Source: Palaemon carinicauda (taxonomy: Eukaryota; Arthropoda; Malacostraca; Decapoda; Palaemonidae). Taken from it: DNA of 64,000 bases. The stretch lies in assembly GCF_036898095.1 (NCBI RefSeq), contig NC_090739.1, positions 60,557,901 through 60,621,900 on the forward strand, read 5' to 3'. The position numbers were made by a program, and so were the translations under genes. Below are positions 30,050-42,769 of this stretch, one piece after another. How positions within the stretch are numbered: the first letter of the stretch is position 1; every line of letters starts with the position of its first letter. Under the pieces are notes generated by a model, which saw only the letters and a program-made list of their open reading frames with translations, was not told where the DNA came from and ran no database searches.

Positions 30050-31697
30050 CCTGAGAGGGCTTTCTCTTCCTAGACATGCCCCATTTGTTGAGAAGGTTCC
30101 TGTTCTCAGATGCGGCCTTGTCTGTGATCTCTTTCACTAGATCAGACGGGAAGAGGTACTTGCCCCAGATGTTGGAGGCAATCAGTTTCCGGGGTTCGTG
30201 TCTGACAGTGGCACTGGAGAACACGAATTCTCTGCAGGCTCTACGAGCTCGCATGAAGTGGTACAGATCCTTGACTAAGGTTGCCATATGAGATTTGGCA
30301 AGGACCATGTAATGGTCAGGGACTCTGGTGTCACCAGCCATTACGTCCATCTGGACCTGGAGAGTGAGAGATGCTGCCAGCCTCTCCTTCGTTTCCTGTT
30401 CCCTACGAAGGAGGTGTTCGTTTAGCTTGGGGAGGTCCTCATTAAACTGACGTCCAGCAACGTCAGGATCTAGTTTGCCCACCACGAAGGTGTGTTGCAC
30501 ATCCTTCCAGTGTTTGGTGTCGGGCGGGGTGGCTGCGGAGAAAGGTCTGCATTCCTCCAATGCAGGGCAGGATTTCCCTTCTTCTACAGCCTTAAGGCAG
30601 GCAGCGAAGGCCTTTTCCGTGAAGGGTATCACCACTTCATCGGGCGCAACGTAGGTGGGGTACTTCTTGCTCAGAGCCGGAAGTCCAGAGCAGGTAAAGC
30701 CTCTGCTCTTAAGCGCTTTGGCAAGCATAGCCTGGGCCTTCGAGAGATCGAACACTATTTTCTCCTTCGGTTCGGTCTCTTCCTTTGAGGATGGTTCTGA
30801 ACGTAGACGGACGTAACAGTCCGGATACGTCTCAAAGCGGGGGAAGAACTCCACTTCTTCCAGGGGTATGGAACCGATCTTATCGCTGACGAAGATCTTG
30901 TCATCAGCGATGACCATATGCTCGGCGAATCGCCACGGATTGTCGCTCGAGCATGCGGGGAGGTCCTTGATGGAGATTTTGCGAGATTCCTTGGAACCTC
31001 CCATCGACCGAATGATCTTGTGAGTTTCTTGGAGCTTCTGCTCCATCACGGATTCAATGAGCCGAATCATATCCTGTGCCGTAGGTAGAGGAGTCGTGGT
31101 GGAGGATGTAGACGGGAGAGACACTTCCGTCGGTGTAGGAGTAGGAGGGGGGATGGAGGGAGGGGCATCCTCCTTATCGGACTCGGTATATACTACCCGG
31201 TCCTCTTCTTCATCATCCTCCCCTTCACCCTGGGCCATAAGGGTTTTCTCGGTGTCCTCCGAGATCTCTGACATGTGTTCATCATGTTCTGAATCCAGGT
31301 GACAATCATTCATGGACTGAGCCATGACAGTATCAGGTTCCACTGTAATCTGGACTACGGGGATCTGTTCGACTGGGACCACTGAGTCTGGTGAGGCCTT
31401 TGGGAACAGCAAAGACCTCATTTCTTCTGTGGCTAGGTATGGTCCAGTGGCGTTCTTTTGAAAGCCACGTACCCACTTGCGTAGGTTGTCCCGAGCAGTG
31501 TCCCGAATCTCCGCTGAGGGAGGATCATAGAATGCTTTCTGTAAGCATTCTTGGCAGACCGAACAGGTGGTGGGGCCCCAGTACTTGAGATCCCCTCTCT
31601 TGTGAGCACAAGGGGCGTGTGTCCTACACGCCGTGTGTCCATAGAAGTGTGGCCGACGGACCGCGCAGAAGTCGTGGTCACACTTGACGTACTCCTC
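29730..31697 (-). CDS. DIRS-B Gag-like protein (3-prime exon)
   Basis: The frame opens at 31,697 directly after TTTCTTTTACAG, a good splice acceptor, and runs 655 codons to TGA at 29,730-29,732. The first ATG is at 31,421, but the 92 codons before it encode a Cys/His cluster (KCDHDFC, then HTACRTHAPCAH, then CSVCQEC) that is also present in DIRS-D, so translation probably starts in an upstream exon. Then come an acidic Ser/Pro region, a globular middle (SSDNPWRFAEH, YPDCYVRLR), and a Gln- and RG-rich basic tail (GRSSGRGSGRDSSRR) likely to bind nucleic acid. The upstream exon and its ATG were not located. Confidence 0.85.
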   Translation of the reverse strand, partial: EEYVKCDHDFCAVRRPHFYGHTACRTHAPCAHKRGDLKYWGPTTCSVCQECLQKAFYDPPSAEIRDTARDNLRKWVRGFQKNATGPYLATEEMRSLLFPKASPDSVVPVEQIPVVQITVEPDTVMAQSMNDCHLDSEHDEHMSEISEDTEKTLMAQGEGEDDEEEDRVVYTESDKEDAPPSIPPPTPTPTEVSLPSTSSTTTPLPTAQDMIRLIESVMEQKLQETHKIIRSMGGSKESRKISIKDLPACSSDNPWRFAEHMVIADDKIFVSDKIGSIPLEEVEFFPRFETYPDCYVRLRSEPSSKEETEPKEKIVFDLSKAQAMLAKALKSRGFTCSGLPALSKKYPTYVAPDEVVIPFTEKAFAACLKAVEEGKSCPALEECRPFSAATPPDTKHWKDVQHTFVVGKLDPDVAGRQFNEDLPKLNEHLLRREQETKERLAASLTLQVQMDVMAGDTRVPDHYMVLAKSHMATLVKDLYHFMRARRACREFVFSSATVRHEPRKLIASNIWGKYLFPSDLVKEITDKAASENRNLLNKWGMSRKRKPSQDDGPQPKRKQSKHRPQQRQHRRQFPAPATPQVAAQPPQTFQLVPQPVLSSSPAFNPAFEQHSTTFRPKGRSSGRGSGRDSSRRPSRGRGGQGASGRGSKSSGPQKQ

Positions 31698-33774
31698 CTG
31701 TAAAAGAAAGAGACGATGAGTATTGTAGAGTCATAATATGGCTCGTATATAAAGGTGTCTTGATAATGGGAATTCCATCTAGAATTACCATATTATAGAC
31801 CAGGCTTGAAATCTTATCAAGAAGTCTGGGGATCATGAGATCCTAGAAAGGTTCCGGCAACCAGACGTGCCAATTACACGTAGCGTGCTGGAAAGATGAA
31901 ACACGCAAGAAGACAGAGTGAAAACTGAACAAAGTGTACGATTCCGTACCAGTTTGTCTGCGTTAACAAACCGTCTAGGTGCGGTTTTTAGGAGCTATCG
32001 CTAGTAAAGATAGCTGAGAGAAGGGGTGCAAGGCATCTTGCCGCCTCCGGACGGGTCCGGCCTACCCCCGGCACGCCGGAAGCCGCTCGAGCAGAGTTTC
32101 TGGCATTCAAGAATGATCATACTATGGTCAAAAGAAGCCAGGGTGGCGGCAGCCGGTAGCGGCGGCCGCCGGAAAGGAGCTGCGGTTCCGGCAGCCGGAG
32201 GCAGTCGGAGGGTGACAGGGGTAAGGATAAGGGAGCATAGCCGGGGCCGGGGGCCGGCTGCTAGTGCCGGCACTCCGGGAGGGGTCGGCAGTGTGCCGAG
32301 GCTATGAGGGAATGGAGAGGCCATGGCGGTAAGCCAGCGGCCGGCGGCGATCCCCCGGCACTCGGGGGAAGGCGGCAAGGATAAGGAAGTCACCCGTAGC
32401 GGCGGTAATGCCGGGGTAGAGGCGGCAAGGGACAAGCACCAGAAGATGGAGGTGGGATGGCAAGGCTGTATTAGCCTAGTCAAGACACCTCTGGAAAAAG
32501 TACCACCATGATAGAGGTGAATCTATCATCCTAAGCAGGGGCCGCAAGGGCCGGGGGCTAAGGCAGTCCAAGAGAGGACAGGGTGTACCCAAAGAAGGGG
32601 TGGAGACTCTTCATGTCGACCAAATGATAACTGACTCCATAGCACTATGGAAGGTCTATGTATCAGAGCGGACAACACTGGGAGCACCACGGGGTCCAGC
32701 ACTCCAGCCTAGGGTGGAGTGTAGGACAGGGGACATATGAAGTCTAACCTACTGGTAGGTTAGGCTAGGCAAGAGATAGGTTGGGGGGGGGAAAAGGGTC
32801 TTCTTATAAGAAAGGATGGGTTATGTACCAGAGCGGCCACCTAGGAAGGGAGATGCTCACCCTAACCTATAGTAGGTGGACCAACTGAAAAAACGGTGCA
32901 CGCGTATATTTCAGCAAGGTACATAAACCAGCCCTCCCAACCTAACCTGGATTAGGGTTGTTAGACCCTAATCAAGGAAGGGAGAAGACGTATCGCAAGG
33001 AAAAGGTCAAGGACCGATTCAGCTTAAAGGAGGTGGTCCTACCTTTAAGGCCCGCAACACTAAGGGAGGGGTCATTCCCTTAGGTGGGGAGGCGATACAG
33101 TACTCTGAGGAGTCTTGTCCTATCACATGTAATAGGGTACAAGATTACCAGAGGGAAGCCCAGGGCTGGGGATGAAGAGAGCATATAGGGGACCTATCAT
33201 AAGGTAAGGTTAACAAGGCACTCAAGATAACCTACCCCCTATATGGTCCCTGAAGGCGAAAAAACACTTGCATCACTGTCAATGGTATTGTAAAAATAAT
33301 GCCAAAATCTTCATAACTAACACTAGGATCACTGAAATATCATGCATTAACACTGGTATAGGCTCACTGGCCTAGGGGCTAATCAAAGCCTACTGGTATG
33401 GGGTCAGCGAAGACCCTAACTAAAGCGTCAAAAACACGATAAAAGTTCCTAGCTATGAAGACTAAATAACTAATAGCGCTGATTAGTGATTTATATACCG
33501 GTAAGGCTGTTGCGGCTAACTAAATAAGGCATGCAAGCAACAGCAGCGTCATAAAATGGCGCTGACCGGTCTGGCAAAGCTCTGCCACAAATATGCAAAT
33601 ATCTCGAAAAGTAAGATTTACTTTAAGGTCAGAGCTTATTTAAACAATACTTAAACCTTTGTACTCAACTTTCCAGAAGAAGGTGAAGCTGAAGGTTGAG
33701 ACATGGCGAGGATGCAAGCAGATAAAGTCGCACAAAGGGAAAAACACGTCCAATCGAGCGAGCTACTAGCAAAA
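31698..33774 (-). other. DIRS-B 5-prime leader, probably intronic
   Basis: About 2 kb between the 5-prime ITR and the gag exon with no long frame. The part 32,030-32,420 is strikingly GC-rich with repeated CCGGC/GCCGG words, unlike the AT-rich surroundings; a similar GCCGGC-rich island lies in the leader of DIRS-C (40,430-40,570). Several TAGGTTAGGCTAGG-like short repeats occur at 32,740-32,960. Confidence 0.65.
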
Positions 33775-34113
33775 GGAATGAGGACGGACGTGACGTCATC
33801 AAAAGCAATGGCGTCCGTCTGTTTACATCGCGAGTACCGATATCGCCACATCTAGATTGGCTGCGGCTCAGCTCCCAGCCACTCCCTGTCCACCATATTG
33901 AAGCGTTAACTCTATATGGGGTGCAGATAGCTATGTGGCACGTTTATACATGCGTGTCCCCTGTTGATACACGATGTCTTAAGGGGAAACCCTTAGGATA
34001 CTCGCTCCAGAAGTTAGAATTCTGTGATAACCTGTGGTTTAATTCTCTGGGAAAATCCTAGTAGTGATTACCCAAGGAAGCTACCAAAAAGGATCCTTCC
34101 ATCAGGACGCCAT
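33775..34113 (-). repeat. DIRS-B 5-prime inverted terminal repeat
   Basis: Reverse complement of 25,607-25,947. Outside it the terminus reads CATGGCTTGAGCCCAAAAA up to 34,129, which is complementary to the second half of the internal region at 26,025-26,108. Promoter activity would be expected here by analogy with DIRS-1. Confidence 0.9.
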
Positions 34114-34129
34114 GGCTTGAGCCCAAAAA

Positions 34130-34869
34130 CACACTCAGTAATTTGTGTCGTTACTTGATATTTCAATAATAGTAATACTAATTGTTATCCTATATGGAAG
34201 GAAATCCCTCTATTGCCCGCTCGCTTTCTGCCGGTAATATGACGTCACCAGACATGATATGAACACAGATATTAAAACTTTTCTTAATGTATTTTTTACT
34301 GTAAATGTGTACTGTATATTATCAATAAAAGAAAATAATTACTTATCAAGATGACTGTTTATTTTCATACAAGAATATATATTAATTCTAAGGAAAATTA
34401 TCCTATAAAGTGTACTATTTCAGACATACTTCTGATGTCATCACAGTGAAAAAGTGGTTGTAAAGTTGTAAGTCGACGACTACCCTTAAAATTATTCCCA
34501 TTCACTTGATAAAACAGTTTCTAAAATAAATCCCTATTAACTAAGATAGATAAAATATAATTTCGGAAGTTAGACTCATGTCAAAGGACATCACTTCCCT
34601 TATAAAAACTGTCATTTCTTCAAGAACCTTCCAAACTTCCATGTAGAAAGATTTTTTCCACATTAAATTTATGCAAGGTTACAATAGAACTGTTTGTAAT
34701 AGATTTGCATGCTGCGCATCAAGTTCACCGGGATTCACAATTAATTTTCGGTACTGACGTGACTGTGCGTTTATATAACAAGAACATAATAATAATAAAT
34801 ATGAATACTATTATTACTCATAAGATAGTATAAATTTTAAGCTCTTGAGACATCCATAATATTCTTTCC
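34130..34869. other. AT-rich flank without genes
   Basis: The first ~290 bp carry the dispersed AT-rich family also found left of DIRS-B (25,180-25,470). The rest shows no coding region or clear repeat. Confidence 0.45.
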
Positions 34870-35580
34870 TTTGAGATATTGCTAACAGACACTCTCAATT
34901 GGTCACTTTGTGGTGGTGATGAGGGACGGCTTTGCAGTAGTGACCTGTATCCCCAATCAAGGAGGCTCAGTTTCCCTCTTGCTATGTCATCTAGCTATAG
35001 AGATACATCGTTGGGCACAGAACACCACAGTGTCCACAGCCAGATTAATTCCTGTGAAGATGAATGTCTTTGCTGACCATTTTGAGTCGACTAGGGGCAA
35101 TAGTTGTTTCCCAATGGTCTTTGCTCTCGAGTGGCGAAGAGTCTTGTGACTTTGTGGGGTTCCCTGTCACTAGGCATGTTTGCCACTCACCTGAATGCCA
35201 AGCTCCTGGTGTATTGTTCTCCAGTCATGGAACCACCAGCAGCAATGGAAGAGGCCTTCCCTCTCCCGTGGGACTGACTTGACTTTTACGCCTTTCTGCT
35301 GTTCTTTCTGGTTCGGCAGGTTCTGAACAGAGTCTGAGCATCCTGAGTGGTTACAATAATGGTTATAGCCCCAAAGTGGCTAAAGGCAGAGTGGTATTCA
35401 GACCTGCTGGACCTAATTACGGAAAGTCCGAAGGTACTTGCAGTGGCCAAAACTGCTGCGCCAACCCCACGCAAAAAACTTTACGAGGTGGTTCATTGCC
35501 CATCTCTTCACAGTTGGAGGTTATCCAGTATATCCCCCTGAAGAGAGGCTTTTCGAGACCAACTGCTAAATAAGTTTCTG
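34870..35580 (+). pseudogene. DIRS-like RNase H / C-terminal fragment (DIRS-E)
   Basis: Across frames the translation gives PNQGGS, STARLIPVKMNVFADHF (end of RNase H), MFATHLNAKLLVYCSP with a run of alanines and Phe residues, and VIAPKWLKAEWYSD (the LVAPxWP block). It ends near RGFSRPTAK, which resembles the start of a DIRS recombinase. The order and strand match 12,470-13,100 of DIRS-A. Stops and shifts are frequent. No terminal repeats are seen near it. Confidence 0.6.
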
Positions 35581-37137
<1,557 letters not shown>

Positions 37138-37390
37138 CCCTCTTAATGAGAGAATGCCTTGTCAAAGTCATTGTGCTTTAATAGGTAACATTGTTTCCAT
37201 GTTGAAGCATTCTGATGGGCAAGAGGGCTCTTGAACTTAGGAAAATTGCTCCTCCGGTTTGAATCTAAATTTCCCTCTCTCTTATCTATTTCTGCTTCTG
37301 AATATCACTGCAATCTCCTAATTTTATAAACTTTTTTTCATCTTGCTGTCCTAACTCGATTTAATATTTCCCTTATCTTTTTATGTACAG
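37138..37390 (+). repeat. Stand-alone LINE-B leader module, copy 1
   Basis: Starts CCTCTTAATGAGAGAATGCC and continues through GGGCAAGAGGGCTCTTGAAC, ATTGCTCCTCCGG and TCATCTTGCTGTCCTA. It is closely related to the first ~225 bp of LINE-B (48,916-49,140), but no LINE coding follows. Confidence 0.75.
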
Positions 37391-37574
37391 TCAATCCTTT
37401 ATCTTTTTATATACAGTCAAGCTTCTCTTTACTCAGGTTCTCCCTTCACAGATTCTTTTACACGCTACATAGAGAACCGAAATACCTATGAAATAAAAAT
37501 TGCATATTTCCGATAAAAATTCTAAGGGCGCTATGATTTCAAGTAGCCTGTGCTCCTTTACACTGGTAATCTTA

Positions 37575-37800
37575 AAAAGATAATGCCTTGTCGAAGTCAT
37601 CGTGCTTCAACAGTAAAATATTGTTTTCTTGTTGAAGCATTGTGACAGGCAAGAGGGCTCTCGAACTTGGGGAAATTGCTCCCCCAGTTAGAATCTAAAT
37701 TTCTCTCTCTAATCTTCTTTTTCCTCTGAATATTACTTCAACCTTCTCCTAATTCTATAAATTTCCTGTTGTTTTGCTTTCCCAACTCTGAGTAAAATTT
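37575..37800 (+). repeat. Stand-alone LINE-B leader module, copy 2
   Basis: Second diverged copy of the same module (AATGCCTTGTCGAAGTCATC, GAGGGCTCTCGAACTTGG, ATTGCTCCCCCAGTTAGAAT). It runs into the microsatellite at 37,808. The spacing from copy 1 is about 440 bp. Confidence 0.75.
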
Positions 37801-37804
37801 CTTT

Positions 37805-38070
<266 letters not shown>

Positions 38071-38078
38071 CAGTAGAC

Positions 38079-38865
38079 CAGTAGACCCCCACCATACGAT
38101 ATTTATCCGTTCCGGAGTTGGTATCGTATGGTGAAAATGTCGTATGGCAATAGAATAGCTGATGCGGGCAAAACCCCAGGTGAAAACATCAAAATTTTAT
38201 ATACATATTAAAAATTAGTAACAAAATAGTATAGTAAGCACTGTACTACAGTATACTTATATATAATATATATGTACTGTGCAGTATATAATTAAATAAC
38301 ATTATAAATAAAAGTTATATACTGTACTGTAAAGGAAAAATGAAATTTTATTTACCTTTGGAGTGACGTGACTTGAGCTGGTAGTGGGTGGAGGCAGAAG
38401 AGGTAGGAGACGTGAGATATAAAAACGTATCAGTGGTAATTATGTTATGTACACTTAATAATAAATTTGTTCTTACTATTAAACACTTAAAATTAAAAAT
38501 GCTATTTTTTTATTAGTTTTGTCAAGTCTTTACGAAACGCACACGAGATTCTGAACTGAGCGCGCGTTTAACAAAAGAGCGAGAGAGGCAGCATCTTTCT
38601 CAGGCATTGTGGGAGGGATTTTGGCCAATAGCGTATCGGCATCTTAGTGATGCCGTGACGCCGACCAATAGCAGACCAGATTCGCAGTGACGTATGAGCG
38701 TGGTGGTAGGCGAGTGACTTGCACAGTCGTACGCGTAAAAACCGCCAAGTTTGAATTTTGGAATTTGATGCCGTAAGGTGGGGAAAAATTTCGTAACGAG
38801 GGACGAAAAAACACCGTAACGTGAAAAAAACGTTAGCTGGGGACGCCGTACCCCGGGGTCTACTG
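38079..38865. mobile_element. Tigger-type MITE
   Basis: The left end CAGTAGACCCCCACCATACG is matched inversely by the right end (CCGTACCCCGGGGTCTACTG). The interior is AT-rich with TACTGTA words and has no transposase. The length of about 790 bp and the CAGT ends suggest a deletion derivative of a pogo/Tigger element. A clear TA duplication is not seen because the left side is partly duplicated (CAGTAGACCAGTAGACC). Confidence 0.6.
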
Positions 38866-39249
38866 TGTGTGTGTGTATATACAGGTATATACATATATAT
38901 ATATATATATACTGTATATATATATATATTTTTTTTTTTTGGGGGGGGGGGCTCAAGCCATGACGTCCTAATGGAAGGTTCCTTTAGTAGCTTCCGAAGG
39001 GTATATATGACTACAGTGATATTTCCCAGAGAATCAAACCAAAGGTTTCACAGAATTCTAACTTATGGCGCGAGTACCTTTAAGATTACTCTCAAGGGTA
39101 TCGTATATCATGAGGGGACGTATTCTTGATATGCCACATGGCAATCTGCACCCCGAATAGCCTTTACGCCTCTAGGCTCTAGGGGGAAAACGTGGCAGAA
39201 TAGAAGGGTAACCGCAACAAAGATTACCCTGGCTCCCCTGCTACAATTG

Positions 39250-40929
39250 TATCAAAACCGCGCCAACTCCCTCTGTCGGTCATTCCTTTATCTGTAGCGA
39301 CTCGCTACGGTGGTGTTCCCTGTCGATCTGACATTTCTGATCGATTTCTGGGAATCTTTATGCTTCTACGACTTCTTTCTCCATCTAGAAAGTTGAGTAT
39401 TGATTCTTTACAATATGCAATTTAGTTCCAGCCTCGCAATGAAATTGTGTATTTCTTGTGTGCGGATCCGCCGATTGCCGGTGTCGCCATGGCGCTGTCG
39501 TTCTTTGTACATGTGCTATTTAGTAAGCAGAATGACATTCCGGTGTAAATAGCTTATTCGTTGTTATGAAAGCTATTTAGGCATTATATATTGTAAAAAT
39601 ATCTATAAGCATATTTTTCCCTTTCCGTGGCAATCGTTTATGTCAGAGTTTTGGTGATTTAGGTAACCGAAATCTCGTCTTGTCTGAGTAACATAACCTA
39701 GACAACATATACTTTCGTCATTTCCCCGGTTACCCTTGTGTATTGGTTATCATTCCTGGAGATCGATATCTCCTGGAATTATATTAACCCTCATCAATCT
39801 CACTAGAGATTTATGGGTAATCTCTCTTCCCTCTGAGAGTAGCCTTAGGCTACAACTCTCTGCGTCGGCCTTGAATTTCGAATTCAGGCATGACTAGCCT
39901 AGAGTTTTCTGTCTCATCCCTTAACGGCTGTCGACAAGTTTTGGGATTTGATCAGAACCTCAGAGTATTTAGTCTTTGTCGGCAGTCAGTCGGCGGGGTG
40001 ATTGCATTCCCTTGCCGTCGGAACTACCGGCATAGGAGGCTAGCCCTCCCTAGACTACACCTGAAGTGGTCGAATGTTACCGCCACCTTCTCCCTGTGGT
40101 CTAGTAGACTAGTCCTATGCTCGCCGACCCTAGGCTATAGAGTCGTATGCTCTTGTGGCCTAGGATGGCGCCGGCATTGGAACTCTGTTTCTCCCTTGTT
40201 GAGAGGAAGGCATGAGCTGCCGTCCCCTTAACTGTATTAGCACCTCCTAAGCTGGAGAATATATGATTCTCCTGCCGCTTGTGGTCGTGCCGGTACTGAA
40301 ACAGAGTTTCTTCAAGGTTTGTAGATTTGGCAACATTGCCGGTCCCTCCTATACCTCATATAGGACCCTTCCGCCTCCCCTCTCTGTTCTTTTACGATGG
40401 CCGAGCCATTGTCTTTCCTGTGCTGGAGTCCTGCAACCTTACCATTGCAGGTGGGTTGCCGGAGCCGCCCAGACCCCCCCCCCCTCCTCAGCCGTCAGCT
40501 GTCGGTGACTGCCGACTGCCAACGGCCATGACGGCTGTCGGCGACTGCCGGCTTCCAGCGGCTTTGGCGGCAGTGGATGGGAGGCCCCTTTTGTCACGAA
40601 GGTTCTCCAGTTCTCCCTTGAACTGCTAGCCACAGGTTCTATTGTCGGCGTATTGTTCTGGCCTGCAGTAGACCGGCACAGATAGATACTGACTCAGTAG
40701 GTAGCATGCCGACTGTACTCGTGCTGCCGGAGGCTGGCCTACAGTTGTAAGCCGGCAATAGTACTGTGGCTAAATGGAAGTGAACCTTCTTTTCGGAGAA
40801 AGGCAGTAAAATTAGACTTTTACATCTTTTATTACTGTATACATATACAGTAATAGATAGCCTTCACTCCATGCTTTCTCTCTCTCTCTCTTTTATAGCT
40901 TGCTAGATGCTCCGACAATAGCTAGCTAA
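39250..40929 (+). other. DIRS-C leader region, no intact gene
   Basis: No convincing frame. A GC-rich island at about 40,430-40,580 is built of GCCGGC and GACTGCCG words, comparable to the GC-rich leader of DIRS-B (32,030-32,420). A polyC run lies at 40,470-40,482. Confidence 0.5.
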
Positions 40930-41122
40930 TCCGGCAATATGCCGTATGAACTACAGTATATGTCTATACAGGTAATCAGTATAATTGCAGTATAGTATAT
41001 ACAGCAGATGAATAACTATCGTATATATTATACTAGTAGTTATTTCCAATATATCTTGGGTATCCCTGCCAAGATATTTGCTGAACCCAATTCTATATTG
41101 ATGGATTAATATTTCATCAATA
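40930..41122 (+). repeat. Tandem unit 1, left part (split by Tigger-2)
   Basis: Matches 42,770-42,937 closely (GTCTATACAGGTA, ACTAGTAGTTATTTCCAATA, CCCAATTCTATATTGATGGA). The unit continues at 42,556 after Tigger-2. Confidence 0.85.
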
Positions 41123-42553
41123 CAGTGATACCTCGGTACTCGACCATAATCCGTTCGGGATCAGTGTTCTACCTCCGATTTGTTCGAGTACCGAAACCTT
41201 TTTTCCCATAAGAAATAATGGTATTTATTTTTATACGTTCCTACGCACTCCAAAATGCCCAAAATATTAATAAAACGTGTACCTAAACAACAGTAATTAT
41301 TTAAATGTGTACGAAATTGGTCGGAAAACTATATAAAACAATTTTAAACCATTTACTGTACATACCTTTGAGCAGCAGTTCGATGGCATACAGGAATGGA
41401 TGTGGAGAGGATGGAAAGGGGAGGTTACTGCTTGGAAGGAGAGTCCCCTTCCATGATGTGGCTGGGTAGTTCTCCTTCAGGGGTTTTTTCTCTCTGCAGT
41501 AAAAGGTCGGGCAAATCTCCTTCAGGGGTTTTTTCTCTTGTTTCTCTTCTTTGGAGGGGAATCAGGCTGGGATGTAGCAGCTCTCTTTTCTTTTATGAAA
41601 AACATGTCAATTGTCAGCTGCTTCTTTCTCTTCTGCACTATTCTTCTAAAGTGAGACATAATATTATCATTAAAGTAGGTATTGGCCGGCATTTTCTTCC
41701 AAAATAACCCGGTCTCATCTCAATTGAAGACTTGCTGCGGGATCAAATTTTGTTCCTTAATGTATCGGTCGAATTCAACAACGTATTTTTCAGCTGCCGC
41801 CTGATCCGAACTGGCTGCCTCCCCATGCCTAGTCACACGGTGAATACCAGTTCTGTTCGGAATTTCTCGAACCAGCCCCTGCTTGCTTTAAAGTAAATGA
41901 CGAATCACTTTCACTAGTACTGGCACTTTTCTTTACCAATTCTTCATAAATATGAAGAGCTTTCTCGCAAATGAAAGCTTCACTTATACTTTCCCCGGCC
42001 AACTGCTTTTCTTTAATAAATATAAGGAGCAACTTTTCCATTTCCTCAATTACTTGTGGCCTTTGCTTACTAATTGCTGTCACTCCCTGTGCAACATTAG
42101 CTTTCTTTATCACTTCCTTATTTTTCAAAAAGGTCGAAATGGTCGACTTCGCCATGCCATACTGTAAGGCTACATCAGACACTCGTACACTATTCTCGTA
42201 TTTCGCAATAATTTCCTTCTTCAACTCGATCATTGTTCTCACTGTTTTCCTCTTATCCTTCCCCTTATCACTAACTTTCTTGGGGCCCATTATTATCGGC
42301 AAAATAAGACAATAAAACGCACTAAATCACAATAAATTCTCAACACGTGTTGTCGGACTGACGCTCTCTGTTGAAATGATGCTACCCGACCAAGCGAGAG
42401 TAGCCGAGATGGCCGCTCATCTCACTCGGCCACGCGTTCGGCTGTTCGAGTTCCGATTTTTTGTTCGAACACCGCTGTAAAAAATACTCTAATTTTTTGG
42501 TCGAACTCCGATTTGTTCGAATTTAGAGTCGTTCGACTACCGAGGTATCACTG
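41123..42553 (-). mobile_element. Tigger-like element with internal deletion (Tigger-2)
   Basis: Ends CAGTGATACCTCGGTACTCG and the inverse CGACTACCGAGGTATCACTG, with TA on both sides (41,121-41,122 and 42,554-42,555). An empty copy of the insertion site exists at about 42,937 in the duplicated unit, where the host sequence reads through with a single TA. It encodes transposase pieces on the minus strand. Confidence 0.92.
41400..42290 (-). pseudogene. Tigger-2 transposase, internally deleted
   Basis: ATG at 42,290 (MGPKKVSDKGKDKRK). A CENP-B-type HTH (VSDVALQYGMAKSTISTFL) is followed by a second DNA-binding segment and a spacer. The frame shifts near 41,880; then VTRHGEAASSDQAAAEKYV runs to a stop just before DETGLFWKKMP (first catalytic acid, about 41,705). 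The rest of the DDE core is missing. A C-terminal piece follows with QLTIDMFF (about 41,590-41,640), a PCNA-interaction-type motif, and a short tandem repeat of EKTPEG. No active enzyme can be made. Confidence 0.85.
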
Positions 42554-42755
42554 TATTCTGATTTAAAATCAGTTTCCATTTACCCTGCAATATTGAATTT
42601 CGTAAAGGGGTGGTGGTGTGACACCTCTAACCCCTATAGGGGAGAGACCTTATCCCTGAGTTTCCCTGATCAAGAAACTCCCTGATTTAATATTGTAAGG
42701 GAGGTCACAGCAAATAGATTGGTTGGGATGCATAAGTATATGTCTTTTATTTTCT
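42554..42755 (+). repeat. Tandem unit 1, right part
   Basis: Continuation of unit 1 after Tigger-2 (TTCTGATTTAAAATCAGTTT, CCTGCAATATTGAATTTCG). Together with 40,930-41,122 it gives a unit of about 390 bp. Confidence 0.85.
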
Positions 42756-42769
42756 GCCTGCTGAACTAC

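Larger units (their letters stand above)
25558..34129 (-). mobile_element. DIRS-like retrotransposon (DIRS-B), complete and apparently intact
   Basis: Minus-strand element with inverted terminal repeats of about 340 bp (25,607-25,947 and 33,775-34,113), a right-end extension of about 49 bp beyond the ITR (25,558-25,606), an internal complementary region (26,025-26,108), and three open frames (gag, RT/RNase H, YR) with no visible stop or frameshift inside them. I count about three mismatches between the two ITRs. A leader of about 2 kb, with a splice acceptor, precedes gag. No target-site duplication is seen. This copy is the best candidate for a recently active element in the window. Confidence 0.93.
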
